NCBI GenBank assembly: GCA_022828595.1
Contig: JAKGHH010000004.1
Location: 56,198,422-56,262,421 of the forward strand
Length of the DNA: 64,000 nucleotides
Source: Nelumbo lutea
Taxonomy: Eukaryota > Streptophyta > Magnoliopsida > Proteales > Nelumbonaceae
Reading direction: 5' to 3'
Shown in pieces: positions 21,749 through 32,689 of this stretch. The notes below the pieces were generated by a model, which was given only the letters and a program-made list of their open reading frames with translations, was not told the DNA's origin and did no database searches. Position numbers and translations under genes: made by a program. Within the stretch, counting starts at the first letter, position 1; each line of letters starts with the position of its first letter.

Positions 21749-22431
21749 TGGTGGAGTGCGATCCGGTGACTCTCACGTGGCAGATGATTTGAACGCTGAA
21801 TTGGATGTTCACTTTGTCGGTGGCCGAGCTAAGTCTGGTCGAGTTGTGTGATTCTGCGAAAGAGAAAATTGGAGTGACCAGGTTGCTTTTACCCGGGGTG
21901 GAGACACCGATGCTTAGGAGTTCTTGGGAGACTAGAGAGTGCGAGAGCTTAATCGCACATAACTCTTCAGGTGAAAATGAGACCTTTTTATAGGTCAGAG
22001 TGGTCTGAGATCTCCTGTAACAGTTCCCTGACTCTCGTAAAGTTGTTTCCGTTAAGTTGCAAAAGAGTAATGACATGAGTTACGTAATCTGCACAGAGGG
22101 TTAAGATCCATTAGATTGACTCTGATGCGCGTGATGCGAGTAGGCCGGCCTAACGGGCAACTCATTAATATTCTAGAGAATTCAGTCTGGCAACGGATCT
22201 ATGTGACAAGTCAATGAGCATGCCTTGTAGGTTGTCGATAGTACCTTTCTTAGCTCGGCCGGTCTTTGAGGTAGGTTGCTCCTTGTTTGGAGGTCCTTCA
22301 GGTCGACCAAGCCGGGGTACTTTAGGTTGGCCCTGGCAAGGAGCTACTAGCCAACCTTCTGAGGCGATCTGCTTACTCAATGTCGAGGTGTCACTTCAAA
22401 GCCACATGTCGTGATGTCATTCAAAGAACCA
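21749..22431 (-). repeat. 3' LTR of Tat-type element
   Basis: On the minus strand it follows a GAGTGGGGGGTAATT tract and begins TGGTTCTTTG; it ends CACTCCACCA, giving TGGT/ACCA ends. Length 683 bases. CCTATAAAAAGG is present, and the usual ACGGAAACA-type text lies upstream of it. There is no second copy in the window, so the ends rest on the tract, the short inverted ends and the flank repeat stopping at the same base. Confidence 0.7.
21985..21992 (-). promoter_or_regulatory. TATA box of Tat LTR
   Basis: CTATAAAAAGG on the minus strand within the LTR, oriented towards the missing-partner gag-pol direction. Confidence 0.6.
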
Positions 22432-22435
22432 AATT

Positions 22436-22449
22436 ACCCCCCACTCCCG
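22436..22449 (-). other. Polypurine tract of Tat-type element
   Basis: Complement of ACCCCCCACTCCCG, immediately inside the 3' LTR. Confidence 0.65.
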
Positions 22450-22695
22450 AGTCAACGTCAGATCAATGAAGGGATTGGCTCTCAATATGGTAATCGGTCT
22501 GGCTGGTTCATAAGTCGCTTGGCTCACCCACTTGATCCAACTCGAGAATAGGCAGGACCATGGCAAATTCGAATTTTAAATGTTTTAAAGGGGTGCACAA
22601 GGTTCAAAATCCAAATAGTTCATACGTGGTGAAGCCTTCTCAGCCATCGATTCGCTGGTAGTGTGCCTCAACCCTTGATTTTTCTTCTCAGCAAA

Positions 22696-22706
22696 TTATA
22701 AATAGA
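22696..22706 (+). promoter_or_regulatory. TATA box of the antisense extra ORF
   Basis: TTATAAATAGA, 186 bases before the chosen ATG of the plus-strand extra ORF and pointing opposite to the LTR promoter. Confidence 0.5.
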
Positions 22707-23597
22707 GGTCCCCACCAGGGTCCTACTCACACTGTTTTTGGAGCTTTCATTGAGGCAAAGAGTGACTGATCGGAGGATAGATCTATCGAGGTGTTGTTGT
22801 TCGTTCACCTATCCGAGTTTGTTCATCGCTAGTGTTGACTTTCTGTTTCCCATCAACTAGTGAGTCACTTCCTTTGTAGCTATGTGTTCTGGTCCTTCTG
22901 AGGATCGGTCTTTGAACTTTAGATGGGTGATAGGGGAGGGCTTGTCACGAGACTAGGAGGGCTCTCAGGCCAAGACCTCAATGTCTCAACCAAAGGTGGA
23001 GGTGGATGCCCAAGAGGAGGAAGTCCCATTCGGTCATTCTGAGCTAACCGGTGAGCGTATAGTTGAGTTGTACACTATATATCAAATACCCAATGAGTTC
23101 GACTACATCTAGACCGACCCAGATCACTTTCCATGGAGTCACGATCGAAATGAGGTTTGTGTCTTTGAGGAGGTGTTGGTCGTTGGCCTCTGCTTTCCCT
23201 TGCAACCTTTTATCCTTGTTGTGCTTTCCGAGTTGATTTCCTTTTATCTTCCCTTCCGTCGCGATTACAAGCTGTTAATTGGCTTTCCCTCCAACTTCAA
23301 AGACTAGAAGAACAAATACTTCCTCCTTTCTCATAGGACCAGTTAGAACATGGACACTATATGGTGGAGGGATTGCTAGAAATTCAGCATAGAGTTCGAT
23401 GAAGGTCTGTGACTTGAGGTGCAATGCCTTGTAAGTCCACAATTTCAAGTAGATAATTTCTTAGTCGAGTATATGCTTATTGGGCCTGGCCTGAGTCACG
23501 TAGGTAGGTCGGCCAACATGTCCTTTATATTTTACTTCAAAATTTAATATTAGATCGGATAATACCTTTCTTGTCTTTTTCAGATATGGTGAGTATG

Positions 23598-24284
23598 TGA
23601 TGAGGCAAAAAAAGAAGAAAAATGAAGAAATGTGTGAATGTATTCTGTTTTTCATGTTTTATGTAGTGGGATTCCAAATTGTTGTCTTTGGGTAGCTTCA
23701 TTGACAGCTCGGGACCAGGGGTATTTTCGTCATTTTATAAGTTAGGGTTTTGGTCAAGGGTAATTGGGTGCATTTCTATTGGGTTTTGGTCTCTTTGGTC
23801 TTTTTGTAACAAAAGCTATCTTTTAGGTGTTCATTTGAAGTTAGTTTTGTTCCTAAGGAGTTGTTGGTGAGAAGGAAACAATCTAGGGGCTTATGTATAA
23901 ATATTTTAACTAGCTTGTCCAGCAAGCCAGTGAGTCTTATAAAAGAGAAGGGGGTTGCTTCTATAGGGGTCTTTTGGTTCTTTCTCTCTTGTTTGAACTG
24001 TAGCTTAGCCCTACCTAGGGTTTTCAAGCATTGGGAGCTTGGGTTTTGAGGAGTTGACCCATTTTGGCACCTGTCAATCCCTTCATCGCTGTGTGTCCAT
24101 GCAGGAGGCCAACTTGCTGCCATTGTTACTGTAGCAGAACTATTTCCGAAGGAGTTTTACTTCAAGTTCAGGTCTGAAACCCATAAAAATCCAACTTATT
24201 TTGTTGTTTTCAGCTTGGTATTTCTTGTGCTTATTGTTGTATACTTGAGGTACTGCATGTAACTTGTCTTACTGTCCAACATGA
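23598..24284 (+). repeat. 5' LTR of Reina-like element
   Basis: Begins TGATGAGGCAAAAAAAG. The end is ACTGTCCAACATGA where the other LTR has ACTATCCACATCA. A TATA box is at 23938. Confidence 0.9.
23938..23944 (+). promoter_or_regulatory. TATA box of Reina-like 5' LTR
   Basis: TATAAAA in GTCTTATAAAAGAGAAGG; conserved in the 3' LTR near 29267. Confidence 0.6.
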
Positions 24285-24286
24285 AG

Positions 24287-24298
24287 TGGTATTAGAGC
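24287..24298 (+). other. Primer binding site (tRNA-iMet type)
   Basis: TGGTATTAGAGC, one change from the usual TGGTATCAGAGC complementary to initiator tRNA-Met. Confidence 0.85.
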
Positions 24299-24357
24299 AA
24301 GTTCTTTCCTTGGATTTGCTTCAAAGTTCATCTCCTTCTTGTGTTTTCTATATTATC

Positions 24358-25511
24358 ATGGCTGTAAGGGGTGGACGTGGTAGGGGTGGTAGAAGACCAC
24401 AACATGCCACTTTAGAGGTTTTCCAAGAGGCTATAAGATGACTGCGAGAATAGATTGAACATCTTGCTCAACTTGTAGCTCAAAATGTTGTTAGGGATGG
24501 TGACGTAGAAAATGATTTGGGGCTAGGAAGGAAGAAGAAAAGCTCCTAGAGTTGATAAACAACTCATTGACATTATTAGTGAAGAATCAAGTGAAGACAT
24601 TGAGCAACCTAAAAGTGATCAACACGGAAGGAATAACAACCATCAATGGGAAGACTGAATAGTGCAAGCTTTACAATCAAATCAAGGTCATGGTGTTCAA
24701 CTTCATATTTCTAAGTTTGATGGTGAGTTGGAACTTGAAGCGTTTCTAGACTAGTTGGACAGCATTGAAAATCATTTTGATTGGAAAGAAACGAATGAAG
24801 AAAGAAAAGTGAAGCTTGTAACAGCAAAGATGTGTGGGATAGCCTTAGATTGGTGGAAAATTACCAAAGGGAAAAGGAATGGAAGGGGAAATGAAAGGTG
24901 AGTTCCTAGGGAAAAATGAAAGAGAAGCTGAAATCCCAATTTTTACCACCAGACTACAAGAAAACTCTTTACTAAAGGGTGTAAAATTTAAGGCAACGGG
25001 AAAATAGTGTTAAGGAGTGCATAAAAGAGTTTAATAGATTAACTCTTCAAAGTAAAATGTAAGAAACTGAACAGCAAAAAGCATGTAGATATATTAGTTG
25101 TTTGAGGTTGCCAATACAAGATCAAGTCAGCCTACATTGCCCATATAAGGTAAAGGATGCATAGCAGCTAGCTCTAAAGGTTGAAGCTTAACTGAGTTGG
25201 AGCTCAGGGAGGAGGCTAAGTGTTGTCCAAGGTACATCTTCATCAGTAGGTCAAAGTGTTGGGGCTGGTAGGGGTCGTGCGAACAACCAAACACGACCTA
25301 CAGTCCAAGGAACTTCAAATGCAACAAAAAGCAATCAAGGGCAGACTACTATTAGATGTTTTAGATGTATGGAGTTGAGACATCGTTCAAATGAATGTCC
25401 TAAGAGAAGGATTGAAGGGAAAACACATTTGGTTGATGAAGTCACTGAAAATACTGAAGCTAATGCTTTAGAGGAAGAAAACATGATGGGGATATTGAGG
25501 GTGAAGGTCTA
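24358..25511 (+). pseudogene. gag: Reina-like gag, broken
   Basis: Starts MAVRGGRGRGGRRPQHATLE, an Arg/Gly-rich head. The gag core (HISKFDGELELEAFLD, then ERKVKLVTAKMCGIALDWW) is spread over several frames with many stops. A zinc knuckle CFRCMELRHRSNEC is readable at about 25354-25395: CX2CX4HX4C is kept, but the Gly before His is Arg. Confidence 0.8.
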
Positions 25512-28500
25512 GTGATACGACACTCTATGCTAGCACCTCAAGAACCACTACCAGGGGACTGGTTGAAAAAGAATATCTTTAGAATAGGTTGTACAACTAG
25601 TAGGAAATTGTGTAACCTGATTATTGATAGTGGGAGTAGTGAGAATCTTGTTTCTCAAGAGATGGTGGATAAATTACAGCTCAAGATTGTTAAACACCAT
25701 TGACCATTTCGTATTTTATAATTCAACAAAGGAAATGAGGTAAGAGTTTCTTCTAAATGCCTAGTTAATTTTTCTATTGGTAATATATTTGAAGAATCGG
25801 TATGGTGTGATGTTGTCCCAATGGATGGATGCATGCCATATTCTCTTAGGTCACCCATGGCAATATGATCGTAAGACCATTCATTATGAGGACAAGAACA
25901 CATACAGCTTTGTGAAAGACAATAAGAAGATAACTCTTAAACCAATGCAACTTGATTCATTTCCAAAGAAGGAAACAAAGCCAACCACTATTCTCTTCAC
26001 CTCAAATAAATTGGCTCAAGAAGATGGGAATTTGGATGTTGTTTACGTGCTAGTTACAAAAGAAGTTAGCAAAGAAACACCTATTCCAGAGTTGGTGGAG
26101 AAGCTACTTCATGAGTATGCTGATGTGATGCCTGAAGAACTACCCGATGGCCTTCCTCCCCTAAGAGATGTACAACATCATATAGATTTAATGCCGGGAG
26201 AAGCATTGCCTAACCTAACCCACTATAGAATGAGCTCTAAGAAGCATGAAGAGCTCCAAAGACAAGTAATGGAGTTGTTGAAGAAGGAGTTGATCCATGA
26301 GAGCTTAAGCCCATGTGTTGTACTAGCTTTTCTCACACCAAAGAAAGATGGTAGTTGGCATATGTGTGTTGACATTCATGCCATTAACAAGATTACACTT
26401 AAATACATGTTTCCCATACCCCGCCTTGATGACATGTTAGACACATTGGCTAGATCACAAGTCTTTTCAAAGATAGATCTTAAGAGTGGATGCCATCAAA
26501 TTTGTATCTGAGAGGGGGATGAATAGAAAATTACATTCAAGACTAAGGAAGGTCTTTATGAATGGTTGGTTATGCCATTTGGATTGTCTAATGCTCCTAG
26601 CACCCTTACGAGGTTCATGAGCCAATTTTTAAGGCTGTTCATGGGGAAGTTTGTGGTAGTTTATTTTGATGACATACTCATCTACAGCAAAGATCATGAT
26701 AGCCACTTAGGACACTTGAGAGCAATCCTATAAGTCTTGAGACAAAATCAACTATATATAAATTTGAAGAGGTGTAATTTTATGACAGGTTGATTGGTGT
26801 TTTTGGGGTATGTTGTTTCAACCAAGGGGATTGAGGTGGATCAAGAAAAAGTTCAAGCTATTCAAGAGTGGCCAACACCAAAGATCTTAACTGAAATTCG
26901 TAGTTTTCATGGTAGCAACATTTTATCGTCGGTTTATAAAGAATTTCAGCACAATTGTGGCACCCATTACTGAATGCTTGAAAAAATGTGAGTTTACTTG
27001 GACTCCCGCAGCTGAGAAAAGCTTCCAAGAGCTAAAGATGAGGATGACCAAGGCTCTGGTATTGGCTTTACCTAATTTTAACAAACTCTTTGAAGTTGAA
27101 TGTGATGCATCCCATGTTGGGATTGGAGCTATCTTTAGCCAAGAATACCATTCAATTGCTTACTTTAGTGAGAAACTCAATGATGCTAGGAGGAGGTATT
27201 CCACTTATGATGTTGGGTTTTATGTCATTGTGCAAGCATTGAAATTTTGGAGGCATTATCTTATCTAACAGGAGTTTGTGTTGTATTCAGACCATGAAGC
27301 AATGAAACACCTTAACTCCCAACAGAAGATAAAAGGAAGACATGCTAAATGGGTTTACAAGAATATAATTTTGTTTTGAAGCATAAGGCTGGACAACAAA
27401 ACCGGGTAGTTGATGCTCTTAGTAGGAGAGTTCACTTGGTATCAACAATGTCTACTAATGTTGTGGGATTCAACTCCATCAAAGACCAATACCAAGATGA
27501 CCCTTATTTTGGCCATATTTGTAAAAGCTATGCAACAGGTGACAAGGCTATTTGAGCCAAGTTTGTGTGGAATGATGGTTACTTATTCATGGGTAATAGG
27601 TTATGTGTTCCATCAGGATCCTTGAGGGCATTACTCATTGTTGATTTGCATTGCAAGGGACATTTTGGTAGCAATAAGACACTTGAAATGGTCTCCAAAA
27701 GGTACTTTTGGCCAAGGCTACAAAAGGATGTGTTCTGTTATGTTGATAGATGTCACAAGTGCCAAACATCTAAGGGGCAGCACCAAAATATAGGTTTGTA
27801 TCTTCCCTTACCCATACCAGAAGCACCGTGGACTGATATCACTATGGATTTTGTGTTGGGGTTGCCAAGAAGAGCTAGGGGTGATGACTCTATTTTTGTT
27901 GTGGTTGATCGTTTCTCCAAAATGACCCACTTTATTGGTTGCAAAAGACTTCTGAAGCTTCTCATATAGCCAACTTGTTTTTCAAAGAAGTTCGGTTGCA
28001 TGGATTGCCAAGATCTATCACATCAAATCATGATACAAGATTCTTTAACCACTTTTGGAGAACTTTATGGAAGCGTATGGGTACTACCCTACAATATAGT
28101 AGTACATTTCACCCACAAACAGATGGACAAACTAAAGTGGTGAACCAAAGTTTAGGCAACTTGTTGAGTTGGAGACTACATAAAGCAACGGGATCTTATC
28201 CTACCACAAGCTAAATTTGCCTTCAACAATTTAGTTAATAGATCTACAAGGAAAACTCCTTTTCAGGTTGTGTACGGTCGGTCACCTACAAGTGTTGTTG
28301 ATCTAGCTCCTATAGCAAGGTTGCGGCGAGTGAGTGATGATGTCAAAGCCTTAACTGAATCCATTCGAGAGATTCAAGAGAATGTATGACAGAAGCTAAA
28401 AGAAAGCAACTAGAGGTATAAAGAAGCTAAGGATAAACATCATCGGATGAAAGAGTTTCATGAGGGTGATCTATTCATGGTTTATTTGCGGCCTGAGAGG

Positions 28501-28914
28501 ATTCTTGTTGGGGCCTACCATAAGTTGAAGCAGAAAAAGATTGGTCCATGTCAAGTGCTGAGACGGCTTGGTGACAATGAATATGAAATTGAGCTACCAA
28601 CTGATTTGTCCATTTCACCCATATTTTATGTAGCAGACCTCTTTGATTACCATGGGAACCTAGAACCAGTAACAAAGGATGGGCAAGGACAAGCACAAAG
28701 GTTCAGTAGTTCTAATGAGTTTGAACAAGTAGAGGGTGTAGAAGATGTCTAGTCACCAACACTCGAAATGGGTCCTATTTTAGGTTCTTGGTCAAGTTGA
28801 AAGGGAAACCATCAATTGATAACTCTTGGATTAGTGAAGAGGAGTTTATGAAGCTAGATGGAAACATGTGCAAGGCTACTAAAATTGTTGCTCGCACGGG
28901 GTCGAGCTCTTTTT
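25512..28914 (+). pseudogene. pol: Reina-like pol (protease, RT, RNase H, integrase, chromodomain), broken
   Basis: Protease: LIIDSGSSENLVSQEMVDKL (DSGSS intact, near 25620). Near 25822 a GATG tetranucleotide is duplicated in the VPMDAC motif, which shifts the frame. Reverse transcriptase: [19 protein letters not shown], a stop at 26510, then [11 protein letters not shown] (about 26655) intact. RNase [17 protein letters not shown]. Integrase: zinc HHCC (27650-27770), first Asp in TMDFVLGLP; the second Asp is Asn (SNHDTRF for SDRDTKF) and the Glu is Lys (DGQTKVVN), so two of three DDE residues are lost. After the DV stop at 28752 a chromodomain continues one base out of frame (SYFRFLVKLKGKPS, then DNSWISEEEF), with Trp replaced by Leu in LVKWKG. 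Confidence 0.88.
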
Positions 28915-28927
28915 AACCCAACGGGAA

Positions 28928-29613
28928 TGATGAGGCAAAAAAAAGAAAAAAAAAGAAATGTGTGAATATATTCTGTTTTTCATGTTTTTTTGTAGTGGGA
29001 TCCCAAATTGTTGTCTTTGGATAACTTTGTTGACAATTTGGGACCAAGAGTATTTTCATCATTTTATAATTTAGGTTTTTTGTTAGGGGCAATTGGGTGC
29101 ATTTTTGTTGGGTTTTGGTCTCTTGGGTCTTTTTGTAACAAAAGTTATCTTTTAGGTGTTCATTTGAAGTTAGTTTTATTCCTAAGGAGTTGTTGGTGAG
29201 AGGGAAACATTCTAGGGGCTTATGTGTAAATATTTTAACTAGCTTGTCCAGCAAGCCAGTGAGTCTTATAAAAGAGAAGGGGGCTGTTTTCTGTAGGGTT
29301 TTTTCAGTTCTTTCTCTCTTGTTTGAGTTGTAGCTCAGCTCCAGCTTGGGTTTTCAAGCACTGGGAGCTTGGGTTTTGAGGAGTCGACCCATTTTGGCAC
29401 CTTCCAATCCCTCCATCGCTGCGCGTCTGCACGGGAGGCCAACTTGCTACCATTGTTACTATAGCGGAACTATTCCAAGAGGAGTTTTACTTCAGGTTCA
29501 GGTCTAAAACCCATAAAAATCCAACTTATTTTATTGTTTTTAGCTTGGTATTTCTTGTGCTTATTGTTGTATACTTGAGGTACTACATGTAACTTGTCTT
29601 ACTATCCACATCA
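28928..29613 (+). repeat. 3' LTR of Reina-like element
   Basis: Begins TGATGAGGCAAAAAAAAG and ends CCACATCA, followed by the GTATG site duplication. Confidence 0.92.
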
Positions 29614-30261
29614 GTATGGAACCACTTCAGGCCGCAACAAAGAAGAGGACGTCTAGGAAGAAGATGATGGCTGAATGCTCATCAATGGTGGGTACCTTGT
29701 CCACTGCTGAGGTGAGGTCAGTGGCAATTGCTCCTAATGTTGTCGACCTTGAGGGAGGTGGGGACCCTATGAACGTTGAACAGGTCCCTATGGATCCTAC
29801 CGCCTCTTCATTCTAGGTCAGCCAAGAGGAACGGCCTACTAGTCCTTACCCCTCGAACATACCTTGCTTCATCCCAAACATCAACGTCTTTGTGCTCAAC
29901 TGCCTTCATGATCCCTAGGTGGCCTTTCGAATGGGGAGAGGTATGCTCCTCCCCGAGGATGTCCAATACTATCGTGGCATGGACCCTATTGAGGTCAGCG
30001 CTAAGATGAGTCAATGCATTCTCCAGGTTCGTCTCTTTGCTTGCTGAAGCTTCTATTCTCTTGTTCTATGGCCTTTGTACTAATTGTACTTTTCTTCTTC
30101 TGGTAGGTGAACACTATGGGTCAGGTTCTACTGGATCAGGTCACCTCGGGCTGAAGAGAAAGATGCAATTTGCAGGCGAACATTGATGCTTTGCAGTCTC
30201 AGATGCAGGAGATTTAGTTCGATGCTGAAGAAGACTGACAATGGTTCATCATGTTGAGTGT

Positions 30262-30362
30262 TGAAATGCAGCATAAGTTGAACGAGGCCAGGGAGACCAT
30301 TGTTGCCCAAGAATGCTAGTTGAAATGCAGCACAAGTTGAACGAGGCCAGGGAGACCATTGC
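30262..30362 (+). repeat. Tandem duplication in the Tat extra ORF
   Basis: GTTGAAATGCAGCA(T/C)AAGTTGAACGAGGCCAGGGAGACCATTG occurs twice within about 56 bases and a partial third copy follows near 30378. It lies in the coiled-coil-coding part. Confidence 0.8.
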
Positions 30363-30718
30363 TATGCAAGAATGTAGAACAAGTTGAACGACGCTGAAGA
30401 AGACCGACAATAGTACATTAGGCTGAGGTTGCATCTATCGAATGTTTTCGTCTATTGCCCAAGTTCGCCTAGGAGCATGTTGTCAACATTGTTCCCACAA
30501 TGAAAAGAGGCTTCAAGCTTTGCCACCACTTCCTGAAGACCTTGCACCCTAATTTTGACTTTGGCAGTGTATCCATGAAAGATGTGTCGAATGAGCTAGA
30601 AGTGCAAATTGACAAGGAGCCTTTGACTCCTGATGAGGAAGAGGAGGGAGATTATGAACGAGAGGGCGAGGAGGTAGACGATGTCAATGACAAGCTGCAG
30701 GGTGGTGATGAAGAGTAG

Positions 30719-31479
30719 GTCAGGCAGGGTTTCTTCTTCAGTTAATGTTTCTAGGATCCTATGTGCTCCTGTAAGATGCTTCTCAAAGCTTGCGTGCTTC
30801 TTTATTACAGACTTTATTTCTTGAGGGTTCTCCTTTTTTTGATGTACTTACTCCACAACATGAATGAAACTCGCTTTAGTACATGCTACCTACTCTTATT
30901 TTGTATTTTTCAATTCTATTAAAATACTGCATTGCATGAATTATTTTGGCCGACGTGCTTGTAGAAGCAGTTTGGCTTATGGGCCTTAGAGCCAAAGAGG
31001 TGATTTGAGATTCCCCTTAAGTTTCATATGGTCGAGCTGCTAGGAGGTCGGCCTGGGTGCCTTAGTGCTGAAAAGTGATTTAACATCCCTTAAGTTTTAT
31101 TTGGCCGAGTTGTTGGGAGGTCGGCCCTAATGCCTTAGTGCTGATTAGAAATTTGGCATCCCTTAGGCTTCATTTTCATACTTAGTAAAATTTTGCAAAT
31201 TCATGGACGTAGCTCGGAACAGTTTTTTCACAAATAGTATCTCCTCAAGTTGTTTATATTCCATACACATGGTACTAGCTTCCCCTCCAATGTTTCAAAC
31301 TCGTATGCATTTTCACTTGTTACTCTGAAAACTCACTCTATAAGGGACTACCTCATTCGGACCTAGCTTTCCTACATCGGGCTCAGGCACCATAACATTC
31401 CTGAATACTAGGTCACCAATTATAAATTGGTGTCTCTTGATTCGAATGTTATAGTACCAAGCCACTCGTCGTTGGTATG
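30719..31479. other. Non-coding DNA between convergent Tat genes, with a tandem repeat
   Basis: Holds the 3' ends of the plus-strand extra ORF and the minus-strand pol. At about 30946-31170 three units of 70-80 bases recur (TTGGCCGA(G/C).TG.T...GGTCGGCC...GCCTTAG.GC...ATCCCTTA(A/G)G.TT(C/T)AT), degenerate between units. Confidence 0.6.
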
Positions 31480-32250
31480 CTACGGTCCAAATGTGGCAAG
31501 ATCACAAACTTCTTCTATTAAGTCGAGGTTGGTCCGTAGATCGTCCTCATTGGTCTCCTTGTCGTAAGTCTTGGATCGTAAGGTTGACACTTTGATTTCT
31601 GTTGGAATCACAACTTCCATTCTATATGTCAAGCTAAAAGGTGTTTCGTCGGTCATCATTTTAATAGTCGTTTGGTAGGCCCATAGGACACTGGTTAGGT
31701 CATCCACCACAAACCTTTAGCTTGAGATAGCCAAGCTTTAAGGCCACGGAGAATCGCCCTATTTGTTACCTTGGCCTAACTGTTAGCTTGAGGATGAGCG
31801 ACCGAGGTGAAATTCTGTTGTATGCCCATCTCTGCACACTAGTTATGAAACTTGATGTCTTCAAATTGCTTACTCGTTGTCCGAGATTAGTACTTTTGGT
31901 AGCCCAAATCTGCATATGATGTTTCTCCAAAAACAATTATGCACGTTTTGAGTTGTAACAGTTATCAATGGCTCAACCTCTACCCATTTTGTGAAATAAT
32001 CAACCGCCATGACTAGAAACTTCCTCTGCCCGGTCACTGGTGGAAAGGGGCCAAGTATGTTGGTTACCCATTGTGAAAAAGGCCATGGTCTGGTGAGATA
32101 CTTCAGGTCGGCTTCAAGTTGATGTAGGATGTTGGCGGGTTGCTAGCACTTGTCGCATTTCTATTCTAGTTCGATCACCTCCGCTTTCAATGTAGACCAA
32201 TAGTAGCCTTGTCGTAGCGCTTTTTAGGCGAGCCCCCTGCCCTCTAAGTG
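31480..32250 (-). pseudogene. Tat integrase, broken
   Basis: Inserts element DNA. Conceptual minus-strand reading gives YLTRPWPFSQWVTNILGPFP, DYFTKWVEVEPL, KVLISDNE followed by a stop, AHPQANS followed by a stop, then DDLTSVLWAYQTT and DETPFSLTYRMEVVIP. Of the catalytic DDE residues the first Asp (usually in GMDILGPFP) is Asn, the second is kept (ISDN) and the Glu (usually QAEVTN) is Lys. At least six stops or shifts occur, so it is inactive. Confidence 0.83.
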
Positions 32251-32689
32251 TTCTCCATAGAGACCTTCATGAATTTCTCGCAGTACTTTGTCCGCTTTAG
32301 CTTGACGTAAGTAGTGTAGCTGGGGAACGTAAATGATCTCCTGTACAATTGCTCGCCATGAATATGTAGTGAGCTGCCTATCACTTTACCCTTTGGCCCG
32401 TGTTACACTCTTTTGGCAAGGTCCCATGGTGTAGATAGTTAATGAGCGGATCCATCTAGCTCGGCTCTATTGTCAGCATGAAGACAACCTCTTCTGCCAC
32501 CCTTTCTATTGTTGAGCGTGGCAGGTCTTCTATGTAAACTGTCCTTTTAGTAGAGTTGATCACACTAGGCAACTTTGAGAATGAATCAGCTTTTGTGTTC
32601 TCTGATCTTGAGATTTGCTAGATATGCCAAGAGTGGAAGTTGGGTAGGAGCTCCCTTACCTTGGCCAGGTAGGCCTACATGGCGGGTTC

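Larger units (their letters stand above)
23598..29613 (+). mobile_element. Reina-like chromovirus (Ty3/gypsy), full length but decayed
   Basis: LTRs of about 687 and 686 bases with TGATG/CATCA-type ends flank gag, protease, reverse transcriptase, RNase H, integrase and a C-terminal chromodomain. The site duplication GTATG is perfect on both sides (23593-23597 and 29614-29618), so both ends are original. LTRs are clearly diverged from one another, so the insertion is not recent. The pol text ([21 protein letters not shown]) and the chromodomain point to Reina or a close chromovirus. It lies in the antisense extra ORF of the Tat element. Confidence 0.92.
22882..30718 (+). pseudogene. Tat additional ORF, 'putative gypsy type transposon' protein, split by insertion
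   Basis: The function of this family in Tat elements is unknown. The N-terminal part reads from ATG at 22882 with a few stops: an acidic stretch, then LYTIYQIP and CFPLQPFILVVLSEL followed by LLIGFPSNF, the pattern of plant 'putative gypsy type transposon' domains. An intron probably ends at TTGTCTTTTTCAG (23582). The Reina-like element sits just after it. Coding resumes at 29614 (PLQAATKKRTSRKK; then PEDVQYYRGMDPIEVSAKM), with another likely intron at about 30028-30109 (ends CTGGTAG). The rest is a coiled-coil-like region, then an acidic C-terminus rich in Glu and Asp ending at 30718. A short tandem duplication (30262-30362) disrupts the coil. Confidence 0.55.
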
